From Nageia nagi (lineage: Eukaryota; Pinophyta), in contig JBITNC010000001.1 in assembly GCA_050084985.1 (NCBI GenBank), positions 188,046,001-188,110,000 on the forward strand: a stretch of 64,000 bases of DNA, in the 5' to 3' direction. The position numbers and the translations under genes were made by a program. Below are positions 47,173 through 58,259 of this stretch, in pieces; the stretch's first letter is position 1, and every line of letters begins with the position of its first letter. Below the pieces are notes generated by a model, which saw only the letters and a program-made list of their open reading frames with translations, was not told the origin of the DNA and ran no database searches.

Positions 47173-47856
47173 TGTAGGCCCTAAATAATGTGATGGTGTA
47201 ATTAATTAACAGAATTAACACATGCACTATTTGTTCTATTAGTTAGTTGACATAAAGCAAGAATATGACAACAGATGATTAAGCATACAAGTTCATTTCA
47301 TTAATATGCATATTCAATTGATCAAGGAAAGGCATACATTAAGAACGAGCAATGTCATATACACTAGTATGGCATCGATACCTTAGTAACAGTACATCAT
47401 TGGTATCATGTTAATGATCAAATTAAAGATGTAATGAAATATGAAATGATAAGTGAATGAATGATTTATGAACATAACAAAAGTATGATAATTCTTGAGA
47501 TAAGAGATTTATTTGTTACAAATAAGAAGAACTTGCAAAGGTTTGCTTTGCAAATGGTGTTCGAGTCCTTGATTCTATATCTAATCTTTAATTGATAGAA
47601 GCTTTGGGTCTTCTGCAATCTATCCATTTGTCTAGTCTCCTCTTGATAATAATCCAATTCTTTATCTTTGTATTTCTTTAATGTCTTTATATAGGGATGC
47701 TTCTATTATAGAATTTGACCCCTTGTATAATCCACAAGGGTCAAATATATGACCTACACCTCTTTTATACATTTTAAATTCCTTTTTAAATAATACATTG
47801 TTAAGGGATTAAAATGATTTATTAAATACATAAAGGTTCATTTTGAGGTGTCTACA
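47173..47856 (-). repeat. 3' LTR of element C
   Basis: 684 bp, TGTAGGCCCTAAATAATGTG to TGTCTACA on the plus strand. It matches the solo LTR at 19574-20204. Confidence 0.85.
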
Positions 47857-48404
47857 TTTGCCCCTCTTTGGATGTGTGATTGAAACAATGAAATTATATA
47901 TTCAAAGAAAAAGTGTAGCCAAGATATAGAAGAAAATTTTATGATCTTTTTGTTGATGTTGTCTTTTGCTAAAGATGAATGGTTAATGTTGAGGGACCTT
48001 GTGTTTCCTCCCTTTTGACTTGGGTGCCCCAGGAAAGATCCTTGAGTGGAGTAGCCAAGAAAAAAGCTACTGAAGAATCTATCTTTAGGAATATTATGTG
48101 AATGATGTTTGGATGACTATAAAAATCCATATCCAAGGTTGGAGATGGAAGATATATGTTGTATATGTTACTCATATATGTTACTTAAAAACCATTCGCA
48201 CTTACATCCATACCTTGAAATAGGGAGGTTATGATTTAGATTGGTGGAAATGATAATGAAATGTACACCATCAGTGGACCAACAGATTATGAGCATAGTG
48301 CTGGCACCCTGGTTTTGATTATAATTTTCTTCTATTTAGTTGGATCTATGTACCTACAATGAAATGTCAATCATAAAATAATGATGGATGGACAATAAAT
48401 TATT

Positions 48405-48960
48405 TCATCCATTGGAGATGATCTAATGTCAACATTTTACTCATGATTGCATTATTGATTTATTTTTTAAGTGAGTGAACTCTTACTAGCCATATCAATG
48501 GCCATCAATGATCAGATGTTTGTATGTCTATGATCCAAAGATAATATGCTATAGATGGGTTCAAAGCAAAAACCATGTGGATACATAGTAAAATGTATCA
48601 TCCATTGGAGATGATCCAATGTCAACAAATTAATCATGATTGCATTGTCAGTTTACTTTTAAGTGAGTGAACTCTCACTAACCATATCGTTGGCCATCGA
48701 TAATCATGTATTTTTATGTCCATGATCCAAAAATAGTATGCTTTAGATGGTTTCAAAGAAAAAATCATGTGGATACAAGCAAAATGTATCATCCATTGAA
48801 GATGATCCAATGTCAACAAATTACTCATGGTTGCATTGTCAATTTACTTTTAAGTAAGTGAACTCTCACTAGTCGTATTGATGGCCATCAATTATTATGT
48901 CTTTTGATGTCCATGATTCAAATACATTAGCCATGCAAAGCAAGGATGAAATAAATATAA
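48405..48960. repeat. three ~190-bp tandem repeats in element C
   Basis: Units start CATCCATTGGAGATGATC at 48405, 48599 and 48789 (periods 194 and 190). They are clearly related but diverged. Non-coding. Confidence 0.9.
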
Positions 48961-50454
48961 TATATTATAATATACTAAGTTGAAATGATAAACTTTCTTG
49001 ATATTCAAACCTGTAAAGGTATGGGAGCTTGAGTTTAATTCTACACAAAGGATGTATGCCATTGGTGCCCTGAAAACATGTCAATGTATGATGTTGATGT
49101 CGTGTGGATAGTATTCCATGTCATTGACATCATAGGATTCCTCAAATTTGGCTAAAATAAAATTATATTGGCTACTATTAGCCAAATTCTATAGATTCAC
49201 CATACTTATAACTGAATATGAGATTGCCCCTAGCTGATGCTAAAAAAAGGGGTAAGGTAAGACATCTTATCACATGTATGAACACATGCTACATCACCAC
49301 ATAATCACATCATCATCTAGGTGATAGTGATGAATCATCAACACATGGAGAAGAATATATTTATTCAAAGCTATAATAAATGTAGCGCATAATGTAGAGT
49401 GAACTCTAAAAGGGGAGATAATGCCCCATCATTATGCATATTTCTTCATACCAACTTTAGATCAACCAATAGATGTTGATTTACTCACTTAGAATGCATC
49501 AATTCATGTTAACAAATATCAATCTTTCCAAATGCAAATTTAACATGCTTAATAAAATATTCATACCTCACGATGGAAGCATAATTTCATCCTCATGCTA
49601 GAAAGGTGTAATTAAGGATAAGCACAAGAGGGTTTTTAATCATTTGAGTAACTTACAAATTGGTACACCACCAATGCCTTGATGGTAGTACACCATTGGC
49701 ATCATGAAATAAGTGGAGAAAGTCATCCAATTAAGTAGTGCCTTCATATGTCACCAAATCTTGCAAATATCATGGCTTGCAGCTACCTAGGAACAACCTT
49801 ATTGAAGATATAATTTTACCCTACAAAATGACTAAAATCAAGTATACATAATTTGATTTTTTTTTAATTGTATATCATAAACAAGTATCCATTATCATAT
49901 GAAAAACTAGCAATTGATGAAAATGAACTAGGCACATTGGAAACTTATCTAAATAGCAAATTAACACATTGCTAGTGCCCTAAACCAAGTATAAATTTTA
50001 ATGAAAAATACAAATGAAGTGATCTTTACTAGAGACATGTGGGCATCATTCAAATAAATTTTGAGCATAAATTATATCCAACTTGTATCAATAGCACATC
50101 CAACTCAAAGAAATGAATGCTATCGGTGTCATACAAATGGCAATTTTTAGTATTCAAAAAAGGATGGGAGGTATTTGAAATTTCAAGGCTAATAAGCCCT
50201 CCATAAGGATTTAAGAATTGTATATCAAAAAAGAAGTGATGCCCTAATTTGAAGCTCCAAAGGTAACTTATAAAATCAAAAATTTTGTAAAAATAGGTCA
50301 TTTTGACCTTGAAACCCTTGCTATTTGGAGCTCTAATAAGTAGGCATTGACTTCCTCATTGAACTAGCTGCATTTGCCACCCTAACAAAAATGTTGCACT
50401 ATTGGAGCATCCTTTCCATCCATAATTTTAGCGTATTGAGCAATAGGATATATA
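48961..50454. other. non-coding interior of element C
   Basis: AT-rich. The short frame 50050-50301 on the minus strand has no recognisable domain. No other feature was seen. Confidence 0.5.
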
Positions 50455-52423
50455 TAGAGGATCTAAGACTATGTAGTGATGGCTACCATCGATTGGAGGA
50501 GTATCCAATGGTCGACTACAAGGAGGATAGGTCATCTAGCAAAGTAACTCTATTGTCTATTAGTTGAGCATGTGATAAGTAGATTCAAACTTGAAATACT
50601 ATATTTTTATTATCCATGAGTGGAGAGGATGGACTAATAGACCTAGGAATTACCTTGCAAGATCATAAACTTAGTAATCAGATGATATTTTAGATCGATA
50701 CAAGTTAGGGAAACTTACATATGTGGGGATAGTATAGGTGGAGACTCCTCTTCTCATTGCATTGGTTGAGAGATGGGATCAAGATTGCTACTCATTTCAC
50801 CTTCCCACTAGTGAAATGATAGTCACTCTAGAGGATGTGTATCAAATTTGGGGTATACCCATCAGGGGTGGCTTGGTATATCAACATGAGATGGGGGGTG
50901 ATAACACTCATAGGGTTGAGTGTTTATGGTTGATCAGATCAGATGACTATGATTAAGATCGCTAGTCATTACAACTTATAGAGGGTTGTAAGTATGCCAG
51001 AGTAGGGAGACACCTGAGGTTGCATGTGGTGGCTATTATTACCACCTATCTATGTCTTGACAATATCCACTTGGCTTTTCCTCTTGGACTAACATGGGTA
51101 GTATGAGAGATATGTGCTTGAGGGTGATAGTTCATGTGGGGGCCAGTAATACTGGCATAACTTTATAGGGATTTCTATTCATTAATCAACATTGATAAGG
51201 TCAACCTGATGATTGCTCATGCTGGTCTCTTATAGGTCTAACCTATGAGCACATCTCAATTATCAGGCTAGTGGGATTATAGAGGGTGAGAGATGACCCA
51301 ATAGATGTGGCCCTAGCATGTTGGACTGACCCATTAGGTAGATATAGGCCTCCTTGATCTATGAAGGCAAGGAGGAGGGATATTGATAGTCTCTAAGAGG
51401 CATACATCATATGGGTGTGCTATGCTAATTATGTGTGGCATGGGGATGCTCATCATTTGGCATGGGTGAGGCAAACCCACTTCTTCCAAACCAGGAAAAA
51501 GATAATGGAGCCATATCATCCAGAGTGGGTGTTGAGATAGTTTAGGATATAGCAGTTGATCCTAGCAGTGCCCCTAGTGTACCAATGGTATATAGTGGGG
51601 AGAGATATTCTTGATGATGCTTAAGATATACCAATGTAGATGGTAGGGTGGCTAGAGCTACCAATAGAAGATGTTGCTATGGAGGTTGCCATGGCTCTTG
51701 GGGTTGCCCTCGATTATGCAACATGGTGGATAGCTATGCATATAGGCTCTTTGGGCCTAGATGCGTTAGATAGTGGGAGTGATGATGCAACAAGCCCACT
51801 ATCAAAGGATGAGGATTAGATGAATGTAGATAATCATATCCATGGTGAGCATCCACTAATAGGGGGACTAGAGGTGCTAGTAGCAGTTTCCCTTGCTCCA
51901 AGTAAGAAAGATTCTACTCATAGTGCTTCATGATTTTTAAATTTTAAATGTAGATAATGAAATAATAATTGGAATTATATATGATATGACAAGGGTGTTA
52001 AATGCACAAGTAGCAGCCATGGAGGCTAAGCTAGCTAGACTGAGGTTGATGGAAGCTAAGATGGTATGTCTTCAGCCATTAGAGATAGATTTGGCTATGG
52101 TGAGGGCTACACTTATGATGTAGGATGTGGAGGTGGCTTCACTATCTCAAATAGTGAAGGGTATCCATGATAAGCTCACCATGCCCCCACTAGATCAACA
52201 GTGGGCATTCGTGCAAAGTTAACATGATCAGATTATAGCTTAGGCTCTAGAGATATCCAAACTATGAGCCAAGTATACAAGGGCTAAGACACTTTTGGAG
52301 ACTCATGGACTCACAATGAGTGATATCTTAGGTGGAGTCTCCATACCTAGAGCTAGTGGTAGTGGTAGGAGAGTACACTCTAGGAGTGAGATATTTAGTA
52401 GTGGTGCTAATGCCCATCCATAA
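50455..52423 (+). pseudogene. plant mobile domain (PMD) gene in element C, antisense to gag
   Basis: The best part is an open frame at 50738-50956: LLIALVERWDQDCYSFHLPT, then SEMIVTLEDVYQIWGIPIRG, a clear PMD (PF10536) N-terminal region. Further blocks (LQLIEGCKYARVGRHLRLHV; YLCLDNIHLAFPLGLTWV) continue the domain between stops. The C-terminal part has the coiled coil and ends SGSGRRVHSRSE and SSGANAHP before a TAA stop. It pairs with the gene of element A block by block. Most interrupting stops are TAG or TGA, as expected if CAG and CGA codons decayed by C-to-T change. Confidence 0.88.
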
Positions 52424-52484
52424 TGGTGGATTATGTAGGACTAAGGCCCATGTATACCTATTTTGTACCAAATTTTGAATTTGA

Positions 52485-52489
<5 letters not shown>

Positions 52490-52553
<64 letters not shown>
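52490..52553. repeat. (TA)n microsatellite after the PMD stop in element C
   Basis: About 32 TA units some 65 bases past the PMD stop. Confidence 0.97.
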
Positions 52554-52555
<2 letters not shown>

Positions 52556-52999
52556 CCCATTTGGCAGACTTAATACTCTATATTTTTTATCTTTGTGTTA
52601 TATATAAATGGTTGATATTGGACACACACACAAGCATAATGAACTCTAAAAACTAATTCATTAACATTAAAATATGCTAAACATGCATACATTATGTTTT
52701 GTACAACTAATAATGACCATAAGACATACACATAAACTAAAATGACACACAACCTAAATGAACCAAGATACCTTGGAGAAACCAATAAAGGTCAAGAGGG
52801 TGTATGTGAGCATAGATATCATGGCACAACACCCAAGATCAACCTAGAGGCCAATTCATAGTGTTTAGAATGATATAAAGTGGATATTAAACATTTTGTC
52901 TTGGGAAAACCATGGCACTAGTGCCCTAACATAGAGATAGCAAGGCATTGGTGCCATGCACAAAGAGGAGTTGGATCCCTAGATTATGGACACAAGAAG
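52554..52999. other. spacer of element C up to the copia-2 insertion
   Basis: Non-coding. It corresponds to the gag/PMD spacer of element A. The last five bases, AGAAG, are the target copy of copia-2. Confidence 0.5.
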
Positions 53000-53495
53000 T
53001 GTAAGAATTTAACTAAAACAAGAACAATCCTAAACTACCAAGATCACATTAAATCTCTCAATTCACATTCAACAAACTCACAACGCAATCTCACAACATA
53101 AGATGTAAGTGGTTCCTCCAACTAAGAGTACATCCACTAACTAGATCTTTACTTCAATCATAAATACAACTCTCTTATAATTCTTCTAATCTCAACTCCT
53201 ACACTTCTAACCTATATAATAACTTTTCTCCATAATTGGTGTATAATGACAAAGAGAGGGCCTTCTATTTATAGGCCAAAATCTCTCTTTGGATCACCCT
53301 TTTATCCAATGTACAAAAGCATGACATGCACATCCTTTTACCCAAGGGGCATGCTCATGACATGGAGTGTAGGATAAGTTACATTATCATATTCACTTAA
53401 ATACTTAAGGTATATAATGATACCCTTAAGTATTAGTGAATTTACTAAGAATATTTAATACAAATCTTTACAATAATGCATTATAGATTCCAACA
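53000..53495 (-). repeat. 3' LTR of copia-2
   Basis: On the minus strand TGTTGGAATCTATAATGC to AATTCTTACA. A TATA box (TATAAATAG, minus strand) is at about 53265-53273. It lines up without length change with 60988-61483. Confidence 0.93.
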
Positions 53496-53959
53496 CTCCC
53501 CCTTAATGCAATATTGGGATAGAGTAAGAAAGAGAGAAGAAGAAGAGAAAGTAAGAGAGTGCTCCCCCAAATAGATACAACAAAAGATGAAATTTTTTAT
53601 ATATTTATGAAGTAAGAAAGATCTAGTTTGAGACTCACTACTTTTCCAAATATAATCATTAATCATAATCAATTTCAATGTACATGAAATAGTCATCCAA
53701 CTAGAAGTCATGAAGAGTCTCCAAGAGCCTGCATACTTGAGGTTAGTAAATTTCAATCTTAAAGAAACCTACAAGTCATAAGCACCTCAAATAATAATAT
53801 CAATTAGATGCATCATATTCATATCAACAAGGATAGATGGATCACACAAATGCCATTATTAACTGATCAATGGTGCACTATAAGTCATCACAAATATGTC
53901 ATGCTAAAAAATTTATAATCACCTACTGTATATAAAATATGTGTTGATTATCATTACAA

Positions 53960-54207
53960 AATAGAGCATGCACATATGAGTTCCTCACATATGGATAATT
54001 GAATAGTGCCAAAAGACATATAACAGATTCTCACATATTGATAACTGAATAGTGCTAGATTGACCAAAAATAGAGTATGCACATTTGAGTTCTTCACATA
54101 TGGATAACTGAACAGTGCCAAAAGACACATAAGAGTTCCTCACACATGGATAACTAAATAGTGCTAGATTGGCCAATTTTTACAAGTTCCTCATGCAAAG
54201 CGAACTT
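53960..54207 (-). repeat. copia-2 counterpart of the hairpin array
   Basis: One full hairpin (54184-54207) has the same 24-nt length as those of copia-1, with arms AAGTTC and GAACTT. Next to it are two ~110-bp tandem copies (from about 53960 and 54070) that keep only right-arm-like text (TGAGGAACTC on the minus strand). The place, just after the pol stop, is the same as in copia-1. Confidence 0.75.
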
Positions 54208-54300
54208 ACCATGAAGGTGTACAACAAAATCAACACTATATAGCATAAAATCCTCCTAAAGATGAAGTTGCCATCATAAATATGAATTCAACACAAGAAT

Positions 54301-57300
54301 TCAAACTTCACTCCCCCTTGAGGGTAACTTCACCAACCCAATAGCATCCCTAAGCTTATAGAATTGAGCTTCTAGAAGGGTTTCATGAATAAATCAATGA
54401 AATTCAAGGTGGATGGATAATACTCCAGGTGTATGATGCGATCAAGAACCTTCTCCTTGATAAAATGGGCATGGATTTTCATATTTTCTATTCTCTAATG
54501 GAACACCAGATTCTTAGCTAAAGAAATAGCTGACTAATTATTTGAAGAGATCAAAGATGAGCCATCCTACTCATACCTAATTTCTTTCAAAATATGGCTT
54601 AGCCAAATGGCTTCCTGGGTTGCAACAGACATGGCATGATATTTAGCTTCTATGGTAGAAATAGATATAATAGGCTACTTCTTGGAAGTCCAAGAGATAG
54701 CACTTGAACCAATGCTAAACACATACACAGAGGTTGGCTTCCTATCATCTCTATCTCTTCCATAGTTAGAATCTAAGAATTTAGAGAGAACAAAGGAGGG
54801 CAACTTGGAATACTTGAGAGTAAGATCTTTAGTCCTTGCAACATACCTCAAGATTTGTTTAACAGCATTGAGGTGCTCAACATATGGTTTTTGCATGAAT
54901 TATGCCATCAGATTCATTGTAAAGGTAATATCTGGCCTATATATAATCAAATACAAAAGACTACCAATTAATTACTTGTACGTTGTAGCATCATCTAATT
55001 AAGAGTTGGAGCTTAGAGAAATAGTGATTCTAAGAGAGATTGGGATTGCAGCATATCTACACTCCTCCATTCCAAACTTTTATAAGATGTTTGATATATA
55101 CTTAGATTGAGTGAGGTAAGTACAATCCTTGTTTTGATACACTTGCATTCCAAGATAGTAGTGTAAGAGACCAAGATCAATCATTTCAAATGTTGCCTTA
55201 AATTTAGATATGCATTCTTGAATGATTTCATCATTATTCTCTATAATCAAAAGATAATCCACATAAATGAAAATAAAGACCACGTCTTTTCTTTGATTGA
55301 GTACATATAGATTGGAGTCAAAAAATACTTAGAGAATCCAATGTCTATAAAGTACCTTGAAATCTTTCTATACCAAGCTCAAGGTGCTTGCTTAATTCCA
55401 TACAATGACTTCTTTAGCTTGCACACAAAGGACTCTTTGCCTTCCATAATAAACTCTTCTAGTTGGTTTATGAAGATTTCCACATCTAAGTCACCATTGA
55501 TAAATGTACTCTTGATGTTAAGTTCAAAAACTTTGCTTTCTTGAGCTACAAAAAGAGTGAAAATAACTCTCATAGTAGCCATGTTTACCACGAGAGCAAA
55601 GATTTCCTCATAATCTACATCATATTTCTGAGCAAAACCTTTAGCTACTAACCTTGCCTTGTATTTTTCAATGTCTCCAATTGTATTGAACTTGATCTTG
55701 TAGATCCAGTTATTGCTAATCACATTCTCTTCATTGAGATAAGAAACTAAGTCCCAAGTCTTATTTTTTATAAGCACCTCATATTCCACTTTCATGGCTT
55801 CCATATAGCACTCATTTTTAAAAGCTTCTTTTAAGGTTGAGGGCTCATGCTTGTTGTCAATTTTGGCATTTAAGGATTTATTCAAGGTCATGCTCCTTAT
55901 TACCTTTTATGTTAGAGAATTTTATTATTAAAGTGACTTATTTGCATCAATATCCAACTAGCTAGGAGCAACTGAAAAGTTCTCTGAATCATCAACATCC
56001 ACATTAGAAGTAGATTCATTAGGAAGTTCATTGAACTTTACATCCTTTAAAATGAATAATGCTTTATAGGTTGGATAGTAGAGCTTGTAGCTTCTATGCT
56101 AATTGTCATAAATCACAAAGATGCATTTTTTAGCTCTTTTTTTCAACTTCTTCCTTTTCTAAAAAATAATGTAGGAGAATGCTTCATAACCAAACACCCT
56201 AAAGTGAGAAATGTTAGGTTTTCTTCTTGACCATGCTTCAAAAGGATTTTTACTCTAAATGGCTTTTATGGGATACCTATTCAAGGTGTAAATAGCAATG
56301 CTCATAGCTTCACCCTACAATAATTTAGGAAGATTACCCAACATGCATCTATCTATCTCTATAATTGTTCTATTTTTCCTTTTAGCAACATCATTCTTCT
56401 GAAGAGTGTATGGAATCGTAAACTACCTCTTGATTCCATACTTAGCATAATAGTCATTGAACTCATTGCTGTTATATTCTCCCCCATTATCTAATTGCAA
56501 CATTTTTATTTTAAGGTTAGTTTGATTCTTAACAAAGGCCTTAAAAACCTTAAAACTCTTAAAGATTTGATCCTTATGCTCAAGTAAATACCCAAAGATC
56601 ATCCTACTAAAGTTATCAATAAAAGTTAAGATGTAAGATGCTTCTCCAAGTGACTTAGTCTGAAATGGACCCATTAAATTTGAATGCATAAGTTGAAGAG
56701 GTTGAGAGGCTTTTGTTACCTTATCTTTTTCAAACTTTTATCTATGAATCTTGCCAAGAATGCACTTCTTACATAGACCAACTGAAGGTGAAATTGAAAG
56801 TAAACATTTCACAAGTTCTTGGTCTTTCATGACTTGAATACTCTTATGGTTAAGGTGCCCTAAATGATGGTGCCAAAGATTGCCTTTAAAACACACACTA
56901 GAAATAAGACACATCTTTGATGGAACTTGATCCACAATGTATAGGTTATCTTCCACAGATATTTTAACCAAAGTGGTAAGTCCTTTTTCAATGCACCAAG
57001 ATTAAGAGTCAAACTCAAAAGAGTACCCTTTTCTAGTAATTTGAATCATGGAGAGAAGGTTCATCCTTAACTTAAGAACATAGAGAACATTTTCAAGAAC
57101 CTTTCTATGTATCAACACACTCCCAATTCCTTGGACTTCAAGGGTAGAGTTATCACGTATCATAACTGCATCCTTTTTATACTTATAAAAGTTATCAAAC
57201 TTTTCTTTTTCAAAGCATAGATGATTAGTGCAACTAGAGTCAACAATCCATTTAGATGAAAAATAGTGAGACATGGAGTAGAGCATCATAGTAAAACTAG
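54301..57300 (-). pseudogene. copia-2 pol: protease, integrase, RT and RNase H
   Basis: Reading down from 57300: a protease with WIVDSSCTNHL (the active-site Gly is Ser), LWHHHLGHLNHKS and CKKC of the integrase zinc region (56971-56738), and the integrase core LTFIDNFSRM and LQLDNGGEYN (56689-56423). RT reads EAMKVEYEVLIKNKTWDLV, KARLVAKGFAQKYDVDYEE and SLYGIKQAP (55891-55379), then IFIYVDYLLII, where the YVDD box has become YVDY. RNase H keeps LDSNYGRD and SSAISWTSKK (54896-54675). It stops at 54301 after VKLPSRGSEV-type text. Confidence 0.92.
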
Positions 57301-58259
57301 CATGAGTATTTTTCTTTCCTTTGTAGTTCTTTACATTTCCATTACCTTTATTCTTTTCCTCTCTTTTCTTTTTATAGTAGTCAATTTCTTTGTAATCTCG
57401 AATGCTACAATAGTTAGAATTACCATCAAACTTTTTCTTAAGATAAAGAGTGTTAGCTTTGCCTTTTCCATCTCTTTGCTTCAAATGATTATTGTTACCA
57501 TTGTTTCTATTACTGTGGTTGTTGTTTCTATTGTTCCTACTACTTTTGTAACCATTTTTTCTTTTCTTAAAACTTTTGGGGGAAGAAGGATAAGATTTCT
57601 TTTGATAGTTGAACTTCTTAAAAGAAGTTTTGGTTGCTCCAAGACCAATATTATTATCTTTAAGAGAAGAAATAAACTCTTTATTATTAAGGGTTTTCTC
57701 ATGCTTCAATAGGTGCCTTGAAAGGTTTTCAAGTGAGAAGATTTGTTTTTCATCATCAAGCTTTATTTCCATAACCATCACAAATTTTTCAAACTTTGAA
57801 GAAAGGCTTTGAAGAATGATGAAGACTATGAACTCATCATTGATCCAATTGCACCCACAAGCAACAAGTTGGGTCCTTAGGTTAATGATTTTATTCAAGT
57901 AGATAGCCACATTGCATCTTCCCCTTGATAAGATTGAAACAACTATTGGAGAAGGGTAAACCTTCTTAAAAAATTTAAACTAAGGTAGATTTGTTTAAAC
58001 CTATCCCATGCTTCCTTACTAAGGTTGAAGAAGAAATCATCAAAAGCACATCATTTAAAATTGCATAATAAATCATGAAGGTTGCCAACTCATTCTTTAT
58101 ATTGTAAGCCTCTAGTGCCCTTTCATCTATAGGAGGTACAAGGTTCTCATTCACTATTTGCCAAATCTTCCTTACCTATAATTCAACTCACATCTAAGGT
58201 TCCCAAATCTCATAGTTGGAACCATCAAGAATGTGTTTGGGTAAAAATAATTCTTCCAT
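57002..58259 (-). pseudogene. copia-2 gag
   Basis: The start is at 58259 (MEELFLPKHILDGSNYEIWE, the usual 'L.G.NY..W' opening of copia gag), with a stop soon after. A 302-codon frame (57002-57910) holds the UBN2-like part (FIILQSLSSKFEKFVMVME), a Lys/Asn-rich stretch and a ruined zinc knuckle (NYCSIRDYKEIDYYKKK, one Cys left). It runs on into the protease. The plus-strand frames over it are antisense shadows. Confidence 0.9.

Noticed and set aside
47466-47657. Minus-strand frame of 63 codons
   Set aside because: It lies wholly inside the LTR of element C.
57266-57812. Hydrophobic plus-strand frames of up to 148 codons
   Set aside because: Antisense of the Lys/Asn-rich part of copia-2 gag; hydrophobicity follows from the base composition.
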